Source of the DNA: Bolinopsis microptera
Taxonomy: Eukaryota > Ctenophora > Tentaculata > Lobata > Bolinopsidae
Length of the DNA: 64,000 nucleotides
Direction: 5' to 3'
NCBI RefSeq assembly: GCF_026151205.1
Contig: NC_087078.1
Span: forward strand, 248,001 to 312,000
The notes under the pieces are model-generated. The model saw only the letters and a list, made by a program, of their open reading frames with translations. It made no database searches and had not been told where the DNA came from. The position numbers and the translations under genes are program-made. This document shows positions 43,436-55,386 of this stretch, piece after piece. The stretch's first letter is position 1. Each line of letters starts with the position of its first letter.

Positions 43436-43950
43436 TTGAGCCTTGAAGTGACGCCACAAATAGAAACATCTCGTCACGCATTGTCGAAGTGACGTCACAA
43501 ATAGAAACATCTCGTCACGCATTGTTGAAGTGACGTCACAAATAGAAACATCTCGTCACGCATTGTTGATGTGACGTCACAAATAGAACCATCTCGTCAC
43601 GCATTGTCGAAGTGACGTCACAAATAGAACCATCTCGTCACGCATTGTTGATGTGACGTTACAAATAGAAACATCTCGTCACGCATTGTCGAAGTGACGT
43701 TACAAATAGAACCATCTCGTCACGCATTGTTGATGTGACGTTACAAATAGAAACATCTCGTCACGCATTGTTGAAGTGACGTCACAAATAGAACCATCTC
43801 GTCACGCATTGTCGAAGTGACGTCACAAATAGAACCATCTCGTCACGCATTGTTGATGTGACGTTACAAATAGAAACATCTCGTCACGCATTGTTGAAGT
43901 GACGTCACAAATAGAACCATCTCGTCACGCATTGTCGAAGTGACGTTCTA
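43436..43950. repeat. 41-bp array with CRE-like palindrome, 12-13 copies
   Basis: The unit is GTGACGTCACAAATAGAAAC plus ATCTCGTCACGCATTGTTGAA. Seven copies hold the full TGACGTCA; others read TGACGTTA. It starts about 125 bp after the stop codon, so it is in the 3' UTR or just downstream. Confidence 0.95.
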
Positions 43951-45021
43951 GAAATACTCACTTTGACAGCTGTCTCCAAGGAAATCTTATTTCTTTGACC
44001 AAAAAACTAAAGTTTCGATATCAGTAAGAAGGTAACCGCCAAAAACAGGAAAATACTCAAATACAATGTGATCCGAGTTAAACTGACACAGTGGCTTTTC
44101 TATATCAAGCTACACAGAGTTACAGACTGTGTATAATAATGTTACAGACTGTATATAATACTATAACTGACTGTTATCGAAATGTTTATTAATTTAGCGT
44201 AGATTTTATCTTATTTTATTAAGATTTTAGTATCGATTTAATGCATGATATTTTTATACTGTAAGAATTTAAAACCATCTGACTCGTAAAATACTTTATT
44301 CACAGTAACCTTAAAATGTTGCACTGGCTTTTGTGAATTAAATGCATTATTTTTTCCAAACATTTGCATACCTTATCGGACATAATTGTCAAGGACAAGT
44401 TTTTCATAAACCAAATTTTCACGCTCATTACCGCCCAAAAATGAAAAATGTCCAACAAATTTTTGATGATTTTTAATAAGTGTTTTACTCCTTTTCTGAA
44501 CTCTAGAATGTGACGGAGGAGTGATTATATTTGTTCTAGTATACTAATAAACTAATATAGTAATCGGCTACACAGTACACACATATCTACGCATATGTAG
44601 GGACACACACTAAAAAAAATAATTACCGGACTTTATTATTCACGGACCTTAATGCCACAGACATTATTTTCACGGACTTAATTATTCACGCTAAGGTCTT
44701 CAGCGTGAAAGTAATGTCCGCGCCGTGATAATTATGACCGATAAGGTAGTCATACATTTCAACATGCACCATGATATGAAATCATAAAATTTGCGGAAAT
44801 TCGAATCAAAATGGTCCAGTATTAAAATGGTCCACGAATTCGGTGTTTAAATTTGAAGTAAAATGATAGTATTAGTGACAATAATCTGTATTGAATATTC
44901 CCACACTTCCGCTCTGTTTGGATTTCACTAGGTGCGGCCTATAAGTATATGAGGCTGCCTCTGCTCGACGGTGATTACGTTTAAATCTGATACAAATGAG
45001 TGCTGAAAAAGCTAAGTGAAC
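43951..45021. other. 3' flank of the RhoGAP gene
   Basis: AT-rich. 44610-44760 holds partial inverted repeats around CACGGAC / GTCCGCG (CGGACTTTATTATTCACGGA), perhaps a decayed MITE. No gene seen. Confidence 0.4.
44546..44551 (+). terminator. Possible poly(A) signal AATAAA
   Basis: First AATAAA I see after the stop codon on this strand, about 1.2 kb downstream. Weak call. Confidence 0.2.
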
Positions 45022-45029
45022 ATTTAAAA

Positions 45030-45520
45030 CAGTGATGCACGCCGGTTCATTTTTCGCCAACCGGCAGCGGCGTGCCCAAAATGGCCCGGCGTGGCGGCGT
45101 TCGGCGGCGTGGAACATAATTTTGTCAAAATTTAGCTGAACTACAATTATCAATGCTACCATCAGAAAACTCTAGTTTGTACTTTCAACTTTCATGAGTA
45201 TAATGACTTTAAGTGTTACAATACCTGGAATCAATGTTATTGTAATGTGACCTAATCACTGTTATTGTAATATGACCTAATTTTGTTAATTCCTGTTAAT
45301 TCCTAATTCCTGTTATGTTTCAATAAATAGGAATGTTCATATTAAACGGCTAATACAAGAAAAAGGTCTTCCTTTTGTTAAAAGAAACATTGTATCGTCC
45401 AAAAAAATTTGCTTTGAAATTTTTTTAAATTTTCACGCCACGCCGACTTGAGAGGTATCGGCGTGGCGGCGTGTGAAAATGTGCCGGCGCGGCGGCGTCC
45501 GGCGGCGGCGTGCATCACTG
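45030..45520. mobile_element. hAT-like MITE, 491 bp, perfect 8-bp target duplication
   Basis: Inverted ends CAGTGATGCACGCCG and CGGCGGCGTGCATCACTG, flanked by ATTTAAAA at 45022-45029 and 45521-45528. CAGTG ends with 8-bp duplications are typical of hAT elements. No transposase. The ends are GGCGGCGT-rich. Confidence 0.9.
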
Positions 45521-45528
45521 ATTTAAAA

Positions 45529-45965
45529 CAAGAATTTCGCCGCGGCTAAACCACGCACGATCAATTTTCCCGGCCCTACGATGTACTTGTACCATTAATT
45601 CTTTTGAGTGAAAAGTGTGACTGGAAAAAAAGTGCAACATATTTACACACTATAATAAATGAATCCAGAAAATTGTGGAAAATAACTTTGCGAAGGAGGA
45701 ACTTCACTGTAAGTGTAATTAATTAACACATAGCTAGCGTCGCGCGCAGCATAACAGATGCTTCCTATACACATAATTATAGGTTAGTGGTCTATATTGC
45801 GAAGGAGCAGACTTTTGTCGTCAACGTAGGACCGTCGGGCCACCTCATATATCCAAACCTGATTACTTATTCCCTACGATCTTTTTGTCTTCGGCAAGAG
45901 CAGGGAAAAAATCACTTCACATGTAGAGAGGAGGGGGTTGATTCTGGAGTTCAGTAAAATATTAC
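45529..45965. other. Intergenic, nothing recognised
   Basis: No supported feature. Confidence 0.4.
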
Positions 45966-47725
45966 ATACACATATACGTGAATATTCCGGACTCAAACAG
46001 AAAATATACGTGAATATTCCGGACTCAAACAGTGAATATATGTGAATATTCCGGACTCAAACAGTGAATATACGTGAATATTCCGGACTCAAACAGAAAA
46101 TATACGTGAATATTCCGGACTCAAACAGTGAATATACGTGAATATTCCGGACTCAAACAGTGAATATACGTGAATATTCCGGACTCAAACAGAGAATATG
46201 CGTGGTTATTCCGGACTCAAACAGTGAATATGCGTGAATATTCCGGACTCAAACAGAAAATATACGTGAATAATCCGGACTCAAACAGTGAATATACGTG
46301 AATATTCCGGACTCAAACAGAGAATATGCGTGGTTATTCCGGACTCAAACAGTGAATATACGTGAATATTCCGGACTCAAACAGAGAATATGCGTGGTTA
46401 TTTCTGACTCAAACAGAGAATATACGTGAATATTCCGGACTCAAACAGTGATTATGCGTGGTTATTCCGGACTCAAACAGTGAATATACGTGAATATTCC
46501 GGACTCAAACAGAGAATATGCGTGAATATTCCGGACTCAAACAGAGAATATGCGTGAATATTCCGGACTCAAACAGTGAATATACGTGAATATTCCGGAC
46601 TCAAACAGAGAATATACGTGAATATTCCGGACTCAAACAGTGAATATACGTGAATATTCCGGACTCAAACAGAGAATATACGTGAATATTCCGGACTCAA
46701 ACAGTGAATATACGTGAATATTCCGGACTCAAACAGTGAATATACGTGAATATTCCGGACTCAAACAGAGAATATGCGTGGTTATTCCGGACTCAAACAG
46801 TGAATATGCGTGAATATTCCGGACTCAAACAGTGATTATGCGTGGTTATTCTGGACTCAAACACTCAAACAGTGAATATGCGTGGTTATTCCGGACTCAA
46901 ACAGTGAATATACGTGAATATTCCGGACTCAAACAGTGAATATACGTGAATATTCCGGACTCAAACAGAGAATATACGTGGTTATTCTGGACTCAAACAG
47001 TGAATATGCGTGGTTATTTCTGACTCAAACAGAGAATATACGTGAATATTGCGGACTCAAACAGAGAATATACGTGGTTATTCCGGACTCAAACAGTGAA
47101 TATACGTGGTTATTCTGGACTCAAACAGTGAATATGCGTGGTTATTCCGGACTCAAACAGTGAATATACGTGAATATTCCGGACTCAAACAGTGAATATA
47201 CGTGAATATTCCGGACTCAAACAGTGAATATACGTGAATATTCCGGACTCAAACAGAGAATATGCGTGGTTATTCCGGACTCAAACAGTGAATATGCGTG
47301 AATATTCCGGACTCAAACAGTGATTATGCGTGGTTATTCTGGACTCAAACACTCAAACAGTGAATATGCGTGGTTATTCCGGACTCAAACAGTGAATATA
47401 CGTGAATATTCCGGACTCAAACAGTGAATATACGTGAATATTCCGGACTCAAACAGAGAATATACGTGGTTATTCTGGACTCAAACAGTGAATATGCGTG
47501 GTTATTTCTGACTCAAACAGAGAATATACGTGAATATTCCGGACTCAAACAGAGAATATACGTGGTTATTCCGGACTCAAACAGTGAATATACGTGGTTA
47601 TTCTGGACTCAAACAGTGAATATGCGTGGTTATTCCGGACTCAAACAGTGAATATACGTGAATATTCCGGACTCAAACAGAGATTATGCGTGGTTATTCC
47701 GGACTCAAACAGTGAATATGCGGGC
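45966..47725. repeat. 32-bp array, about 55 copies, with a 488-bp higher-order repeat
   Basis: The unit is TGAATATACGTGAATATTCC plus GGACTCAAACAG; variants are GTGGTTATTC and TTTCTGACTC. A variant-ordered block including a unique CTCAAACACTCAAACAGTG join near 46857 recurs near 47345, offset 488 bp. Confidence 0.95.
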
Positions 47726-47992
47726 GTCCATTATGACCAAATGCAGGATTTAACATATATGGATACTATTAAACAATTTATAGAGATGATATTTTTTAAA
47801 TGTTGAGATGCTTTCTAAGAGTGGTGATTGAACCATTCTCTGTTATAGGTTCCCGTTCATGTACGTTGATTTCCGTAAACCTAAAAAGTTTAATTTGCGT
47901 TTAGCTGGCATGTCACGTGACCAAAGGCTCCTCAGACACTCAGAAAAGCATTTTTACTCTATGACATTCGGAATTTGAGCGTTCAGGTCCTT

Positions 47993-48006
47993 GTTACCAT
48001 GGTAAC
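47993..48006. promoter_or_regulatory. X-box palindrome flanked by TCAGGTCC repeats
   Basis: Perfect copy between GTTCAGGTCC and GCTCAGGTCC. Confidence 0.6.
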
Positions 48007-49191
48007 GCTCAGGTCCCAGAGATATAAACGTTTAGTGGTGCAGAGTGGTACAATACTAATCACCATATTTTTGACTCAAAATTTGAGGAACCTTTGCTAC
48101 ACGTTGTATACCTCTCTTGCACGCGAAGCGTGCACGCCGGCCGGCCGGCCGCGCGCGCTTCGCGCGCGATCAAAATGGGTTGCAGCGTGTGTCAAAGAAA
48201 CCTCAGGTTACAAATAATAGATGTAGCGCTCCTATAGTAATGTTACCATGGTAATGTCTTTTTATAGATGCATACTGGAATAATAACTGTGAACTGTCAA
48301 CTGTGCAGGATAAATGTTTTTTCAAATTATTGATTCTCTAACAGTTCTAACAGATATAAGTGCTGATATTTTGAAACACGAAGGGCTTCTTTTTGCCAAT
48401 TTTCATGAAGTGTTAAAATTATTATTTTCACCGTGAAACTGCAATGAAATTTGTGACTTTTTGGATATTCCTTTGGTCTTTTCATATTATAATGATCAAT
48501 AATAATTTGTACAAAAATCTCAATATTGTTGTTCACTTTGTACCATTCAGTTGAAAAACTACACTAGGTAGTGTTACCATGGTAATATTACCATGGTCAC
48601 ATTTACCATGGTAACAGTTGATGCAGAGTCCTACAAAAAGTGTTCACACTTAACAAATGCAATTACAACACTCTCTACAGGGCTGTACCACTTACAATAT
48701 ATCACAAGCCCGGCTATCTTCCAGGCAACCTGGCTGACAGTGTCTTTCTGACAGTGTGAGTAGTTTCCGTATTATCGGAGTTCATAGTTGCAGTGCGTAC
48801 TTTCGTTTCGGCTGCGATTATCAAATTAAAGTTGTGTTTTGATTGTATTTTTTTTCTTGAAATTTTCAAATTTTTGTTTTTTGTTAATTTTCTAAGTATA
48901 CACTGCTATTTTACTTTTATAAAGCGAGTCCCTGCTAGTTATATTTTATATGTATTATACACGACTATTACTATTAGAGTGGTAGCTCGTCAACACAGCA
49001 GGTTTTGATGATAAATAATTGAGCGGAAAAACCTTGTCACGCCGGGATGCTTGTAGTTAAGCTAAAATTGGTGACATCTAATTCTAATTAAGTAATTAAG
49101 ACCTCAAACTAACCCTAACCCCCCCCTCAAACTCTTTTATTCAGTACAGACTTGACGACTTGCCAGTACTGATTATATGAATAATTACACA

Positions 49192-49205
49192 GTTACCATG
49201 GTAAC
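49192..49205. promoter_or_regulatory. X-box palindrome GTTACCATGGTAAC
   Basis: Perfect copy, intergenic. Confidence 0.6.
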
Positions 49206-49539
49206 GTTATCTTATAATTACGCAGTTTGTACGTGAGCATCCTCATCATTTGCATGAATGTAAATTGTTAGATTGTACATGCATATTGGATAATGGATAT
49301 TATATATTATATAATGGATATTATATATTGGGTTTTGGCTATAATTCTATAGTACAAAGACGAATATTATTGAAATTTTGCTTGCAATGAAGTTCTGACA
49401 AAATCCTCGTTTCTTCAATGCAGCGGAACAGGAAACTTATTTAAGATATAACTATAAGGAACCACAGAAAACAAACTCCATGCACGATTTCTATTTTCTT
49501 GATATTATTTGGAATGATCTCAATATAGAATTAAGTGAG

Positions 49540-49715
49540 CTATATACAGTATATAGTATACTATTACTATATACTATATACTGTATACTATATAATGTAT
49601 AATATACTGTCTACTACTCTACTATATAATGTATATACTATATAGTATATACTATATAATGTATATACTGTCTACTATATAATGTATATACTGTCTACTA
49701 CTCTACTATAATGTT
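49540..49715. repeat. TATA-rich repeats TATACTATATAATGTATA
   Basis: Irregular units of TATACTATATAATGTATATA and CTGTCTACTACTCTAC. Confidence 0.8.
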
Positions 49716-49979
49716 ATTTCCCTGCCACTCCTCAACACAGGCAGGAGACTGGACAAGAGGAATCAATTTCATAGGATCTGCTTCATAATTCAAGAAACCA
49801 ATATTGATATGCTTCATTAGTAGTATATACTACTTTCATTCATGATAATCTATCTCTATATAATTACAAAAACTATACAGTATATCAATAAGGAAGGAAC
49901 TGCAACAGTGACGAAAGGAGAAGTAAACCGGGAAACGAGATCTATAAGAGAGTGGAGCTAACTACTTCTAGCGAGCGTT

Positions 49980-50692
49980 GGTTACTTAGTAACCAACCAG
50001 TTATCTAGTAACTAGCCAGTTACCTAGTAACCAGCCAGTTACCTAGTAACCAACCAGTTATCTAGTAACTAGCCAGTTACCTAGTAACTAGCCAGTTACC
50101 TAGTGACCAGCCAGTTACCTAGTGACCTGCCAGTTACCTAGTAACAAGCCAGTTACCTAGTGACAAGCCAGTTACCTAGTGACCAGCCAGTTACCTAGTG
50201 ACCTGCCAGTTACCTGGAAACCAGTCAGTTACCTAGTGACAAGCCAGTTACCTAGAAACCAGCCAGTTATCTAGAAACCAACCAGTTACCTAGTGACACG
50301 CCAGTTACCTAGTAACACGCCAGTTACCTAGTGACAAGCCAGTTACCAGGTACCAGCCAGTTACCTAGTAACACGCCAGTTACCAGGTACCAGCCAGTTA
50401 CCTAGTAACACGCCAGTTACCTAGTAACCAGCCAGTTACCTAGAAACCAGCCAGTTACCTAGTAACACGCCAGTTACCTAGTGACAAGCCAGTTACCAGG
50501 TACCAGCCAGTTACCTAGTAACACGCCAGTTACCAGGTACCAGCCAGTTACCTAGTAACACGCCAGTTACCTAGTAACCAGCCAGTTACCTAGAAACCAG
50601 CCAGTTACCTAGTAACACGCCAGTTACCAGGTACCAGCCAGTTACCTAGTAACACGCCAGTTACCAATACCAGGTACCAGCCAGTTACCTAG
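49980..50692. repeat. 19-bp minisatellite AGCCAGTTACCTAGTAACC, about 37 copies
   Basis: Diverged units with GTTACCTAGTAAC (X-box-like) cores; variants with GTGACAAGCC and AACACGCC appear in runs, and a block near 50330-50440 is repeated near 50480-50600. Two extra units occur at about 53970-54005. Confidence 0.92.
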
Positions 50693-50830
50693 CTTGCTGA
50701 ATGGAATGGGGATCTTGCACAGCATCTATCTCACTATGTCTTCACCCGATCAGCCTATTTCAGGTATTACAAACAGAGATCATATCAAAAGTAGTGACAT
50801 TTCTGTAGTGTGCGCTGTAGTATTGGGTAA

Positions 50831-51204
50831 CAGGCTTGTCCGCAACCGCCGAACGCCGCCGCCGCTGGTCAATTTGACCACGCCGCACGCCGCCGGTACC
50901 ACCCCCGGCGTACGACGGCGTCAGGCGCGGCGTGGCGTGAATTAAGTAAAATCGAATTTTTCCGTATGATCATTGCATGCATTTAAAAGTTTCACTCGAA
51001 ATTCGATTTCAGATTGAAAAATAAAATAAATAGATAAATAAAATTAAAATCAAATTTTTGCACAGCTCAAATTTACTCAAATTTTCGGAAAAAAAAGCAC
51101 AATAATAGACCACCTGTCTGTCTTACGCCGGCGTACACCGCCGCCGCCCGTAGGTTTCGGGCTCACGCCGCCGCCGACTGGTTTAGCCACGGCGGACAAG
51201 CCTG
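50831..51204. mobile_element. hAT-like MITE, 374 bp
   Basis: Inverted ends CAGGCTTGTCCGC / GCGGACAAGCCTG, flanked by TTGGGTAA and TTGGTTAA (7 of 8 match). Interior GCCGCC-rich like the elements at 34434 and 45030. Confidence 0.85.
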
Positions 51205-51306
51205 TTGGTTAATATTTCAATAATACACATTGTTTGTTTGGGCCACGTTCATCTGTTTATTTTACGGTGTGTTTGTTAAATGAAACAACCGAAGCGGGAA
51301 TTTTTG

Positions 51307-51645
51307 GTAACCAAAAAGTTATTAAAAGTAGCACATTTTGTAAAATGTGTGGTGGGCTACGGTAAACCAAAAAGTTATTAAAAGTAGCACATTTTGTAAA
51401 ATGTGTGGTGGGCTACGGTAAACCAAAAAGTTATTAAAAGTAGCACATTTTGTAAAATGTGTGGTGGGCTACGGTAAACCAAAAAGTTATTAAAAGTAGC
51501 ACATTTTGTAAAATGTGTGGTGGGCTACGGTAAACCAAAAAGTTATTAAAAGTAGCACATTTTGTAAAATGTGTGGTGGGCTACGGTAAACCAAAAAGTT
51601 ATTAAAAGTAGCACATTTTGTAAAATGTGTGGTGGGCTACGGTAA
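51307..51645. repeat. 56-bp array, 6 near-identical copies
   Basis: The unit contains AAGTAGCACATTTTGTAAAA and TGTGTGGTGGGCTACGGTAA, with a CACATTTTGTAAAATGTG hairpin. The copies are almost identical, so expansion is recent. Confidence 0.95.
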
Positions 51646-51649
51646 ATAA

Positions 51650-52129
51650 TCAATACATTTTTTATCTCATCGACATCTGCAGTAGTGTAAACCTTGTAAA
51701 CCTTAATCTGGTGGATTCGTGTAGTGTTATTGAGTCCCATTTTGATAGTTCTTTTATTCAAATTTCTGATTGTTTCTGAATAGACTCAGTGAAGACAGAT
51801 TCTAATGGAAATAAATAGCTGAATAACGTATCGACATTTCTACGTGATCACTATTTGATCTATAAAAATCGATCATGAGACTTGAGTGGAGGGAAAGGGA
51901 ACCTTTGATGAAACTCTCGGAAAAGCTCGGTAGCGGCTTGATATTATACACCTCACATATATTGACATCCTTCGGATTCTACAGATTTGGAAAAAAAACT
52001 ATCTCTGTTCGGACGTTGAAGCCGCCCTAAGTCGAGTAAGTCGAGTTTACTATGTGAATTACTGTACCATGTATATCTAGAGTATGCTAATGTTTATACC
52101 ATACATACCACAGTAGATGTACTCTACAA
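51650..52129. other. Intergenic, nothing recognised
   Basis: No supported exon or element. Confidence 0.4.
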
Positions 52130-52131
52130 TA

Positions 52132-52486
52132 CCTTACTCGGGAATATTATGACTGGGATAAAGTGGTGGGTTTTGGAAAATTCCGCCATATTTTTCCAAG
52201 TCATTAATTTTCCCAGTCATAAATTAACGCGCTATAATATTCCCGAGTAAGGTAAACTAATAGTAATACATTTTGATGCTTGGTGGGTTTTGGAAAATTC
52301 CGCCATATTTTTCCCGGTCATTAATTTTCCCAGTCATAAATTAACGCGCTATAATATTCCCGAGTAAGGTAAACTAATAGTAATACATTTTGATGCTTGG
52401 TGGGTTTTGGAAAATTCCGCCATATTTTTCCCGGTCGTTAATTTTCCCAGTCATAAATTAACCCGCTATAATATTCCCGAGTAAGG
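52132..52486. mobile_element. TA-flanked MITE (Tc1/mariner-like) with internal 117-bp tandem copies
   Basis: 19-bp inverted ends CCTTACTCGGGAATATTAT / ATAATATTCCCGAGTAAGG, flanked by TA on both sides (52130-52131, 52487-52488). Inside, a 117-bp segment including the right end and GGTGGGTTTTGGAAAATTCC is present about three times. It sits within CACAGTAGATGTACTCTACA repeats (52110, 52495, 52521). Confidence 0.8.
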
Positions 52487-52928
52487 TATACATCACAGTA
52501 GATGTACTCTACAATACATGCCACAGTAGATGTACTCTACAATGCATACCACAGCTGTAGATGTACGTGCTTCATATTCATATTTTTTCAGAACAGCTAA
52601 GCTAGCCTCCAAACTCGAACCTCAATGTTTGTGGCACAACAAATTACTTTGTTGCGAACAGTACATTTCTCATTTCTCAAACTTGGTATTATTGCTACAA
52701 AATAGAGCAGCAATATTACAATAGTGACCGACACCTCCGCAAGCAATATTACAATAGTGACCGCTACCTCCGCGGAGCGTTCAGTAATAAGCAGTGAAGC
52801 AGTCAGGTGCATTGTGTCCGTCCGTCCGTTTTACAAGCACAGCTGATAAAATAGCTGATAAGGTGGCCTGTAAAACCAGATATCACCGAGCACTTCACGC
52901 TACTTTGTAACGCTGCGTTCAAATCAAG

Positions 52929-53171
52929 CTCTCTCTCTCTCTCTCTCTCCCACTGTATCTGTATAGGGTGTAATGAGTGCATGCCAGTGCGCGCTCTCTG
53001 CTTTATCACGCGTTATTCGTATTACTATCTGCAGCCTTTGTGATCCGCCTCTCTGGATCAGAGAAATGTAGCGCATCTCATCCTTTGTACTCTACTTGAT
53101 ATGATCCCTGCTTCCAGCTCTTTCTAGCACTCTTTTTAAACTGCCCTCGTCAAAGGAAACTACGTATACAG
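52929..53171 (+). promoter_or_regulatory. Possible promoter and 5' UTR exon of the downstream gene
   Basis: A CT-repeat at 52929-52950 is followed by about 200 bp of balanced composition ending at a strong donor ACAG|GTGAGT (53171/53172). No long open frame, so it would be a noncoding first exon splicing to 59677. This is inferred from the donor and the lack of any other 5' end; not proven. Confidence 0.3.
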
Positions 53172-54885
53172 GTGAGTTTCTGCGTTTTGATAAGCAGGAT
53201 GTTAAAACTGATAACGAGGGAGACTAGAGTCGAGATCAGTATTGAGCTATACTTTGTTTTGATGTAGGAAAATCGCTTTTAGTTTGAGCCAACTTATACT
53301 TAGATATGCAAAATAACAAATACTCCTTTCTGTCCAACTATGGTGAGTGTAAAGAATACAGCGTAGAATACCAATAAATTGTAAAATAGAGCTTTTATGA
53401 TCAGTATTATAAATTCATTTTGTGGAATTTAATTATAAATCAAAAGAACCACTGTTACGTGCAGTTAGTGTAAACGTACAATAAAATAGTGACCGATTTT
53501 ACAAGGATTGAAAGATTTGAATTATTGTTAAGCAATTGTAATGCCAGACTGAAAAAATAAATAAATAGCAAATAACAGAAAGAATCTATTCTTTAAAACC
53601 AGTAAATTTATGAAATAACCGGATATACAGTATCAATGTTAGCAAACAACTTTAGCGTTCCCTCCCAGTGCTTTAAAAAACTTTAGAAGCAATCTCCGTG
53701 TTGATTTGTCCGACGTATGGGTTTTCTAGATAGCGTCTATTTTTTCTTCATTCGTCGGAAAGGGGCGACAGTGAGCCTTGACAGGAAACTATTTCTTGAA
53801 TCAGTTTTCAATTCATCAGAGAAACATGCATTTGCAGTTTTGCTGAGATTTTGCCTTTAATAAAATTGTATTTGTAAAGCATGTCAGTATCGTCAGTGGA
53901 GCAATGACGATAAGTATTCGCTTCACTACGTAGTACTGTAGCATCATTCTGCTTGTTTACTGCGTCCTGCTAGTAACCTAGTGACCAGCCAGTTACCTAG
54001 TGACACTACTCACGTGCTGTATTTAAGTGTCACTACTACTAAAACTAGAGCAGTTTCTTAGCCTAGGCTGTATCCGGATTGATTGACAAATATCCTTGTG
54101 ACCGATGGTACTACTGAGTGCTGGTACCATCGGTACACATGCAGTTTGTTAGTTACCATGGTAACGTTACCATGGTAACGGCACGCATTTCAGAGGTGTT
54201 TATCCGGCTGAACGCTCACTGAGATCAACACAGTCAGCCTATCAGAAGTAGAGGAATAGCTTCTGTGTAGGTTCCGTGGGTTGGATTTTCTCAGTTCTTC
54301 ATCTGCACGGCCAGGCGGATGTGTGATGATGCTGTGTTACCATAGTAACCTGGGTGTGTGATTGATATAATACATTGCCCCTGATTGTGGTTCATATCGT
54401 CCTATAGTGCAGCAAAGAGCAAGCCTTGATTATATCATTATTTTATTTAAAACCTGGTGAGTGGTGAGGTCTTATTCCAGGTCAATCAGTTTGACACAGA
54501 ACCAGGTTACCATAGTAACACAGAACCAATCCAAATTGAAAAGTTTTCCGAGATTTGTATGAGTTGGGATTTGGGAAGAACCTCGATACCAAATTGAAAG
54601 CTGCTAAAGATTGTATACGGTTATTTGAGGTTATTTTGAACTTTTAGGAATTTTGCACTTCAGTAATATGCTCTGTCGACACTGCCTCGCTACATTTTCT
54701 TTTTTCAACAAGCCAATAATTACATCTTTCTGAGGACACGAATTTTAGAGCTTTTAAAAAGCCTAAATGTCTTTACAGAGGCCCTTAAAGTGCTTTTAAC
54801 GCTTTTTAAATGTAACCAAGTTGAAATCAAACAGAAAGGTTTGAGCAAGTATTTACTAATTCAATGAGACCGTCCACCAGGGTAG
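53172..54885. other. Intronic or intergenic stretch
   Basis: Two adjacent X-boxes at 54152-54179. No exon found. Confidence 0.4.
54152..54179. promoter_or_regulatory. Two adjacent X-box palindromes
   Basis: GTTACCATGGTAAC twice in direct contact, about 1 kb downstream of the possible 5' exon of the second gene. Confidence 0.6.
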
Positions 54886-54889
54886 GTAG

Positions 54890-55245
54890 GTATGGGGGTG
54901 GGGGGGAGCGCCACTAGGTAGGTGCAGTGGCGGGGGGGGGGGGGGGGGGCGCCACTAGGTAGGTGCAGTGGCGGGGTGGGGGGGAGCGCCACTAGGTAGG
55001 TGCAGTGGCGGGGGGGGGGGGGGGGGGGGGCGCCACTAGGTAGGTGCAGTGGCGGGGGGGGGGGGCGCCACTAGGTAGGTGCAGTGGCGGGGGGCGCCAC
55101 TAGGTAGGTACAGTATGGGGGGGGGGGGGGGCCACTAGGTAGGTGCAGTGGGGGGGGGGCGCCACTAGGTAGGTGCAGTGAGGGGGGCGCCAATAAGTAG
55201 GTGCAGTGGGGGGGGGGGCGCCACTAGGTAGGTGCAGTGAGTGAA
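54890..55245. repeat. G-run minisatellite CGCCACTAGGTAGGTGCAGTGG
   Basis: About ten units of GCGCCACTAGGTAGGTGCAG followed by G-runs of 5-20. Quadruplex-prone on the + strand. A solo CACTAGGTAGGTGCAGTG recurs at about 61460. Confidence 0.92.
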
Positions 55246-55386
55246 ATGTCAAAGGTTGCCAAGGTTATTCACACTCCCGTAGAATTGGAATTCTAGCACC
55301 AAAAATGAAAGAATTAAAACTTCTTATCCACTTATCTGATCGCTTAAAATGGAGGAAGCAATGGGCCTGTAAAGGAGAATGGAATC

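Larger units (their letters stand above)
47726..49500. other. Intergenic with X-boxes and a GC hairpin
   Basis: X-boxes at 47993-48006 and 49192-49205 with near matches at 48242, 48573 and 48592. GC-rich inverted sequences GCACGCGAAGCGTGC and GCGCGCGCTTCGCGCGCG lie at about 48120-48165. No gene supported. Confidence 0.45.

Noticed and set aside
44872..45162. 96-codon minus-strand frame
   Set aside because: Spans the left end of the hAT-like MITE and its flank; no coding signal.
52583..52724. Exon after the acceptor at about 52590
   Set aside because: Open for about 43 codons, but ends in a local GCAATATTACAATAGTGACC duplicate and has no partner exon.
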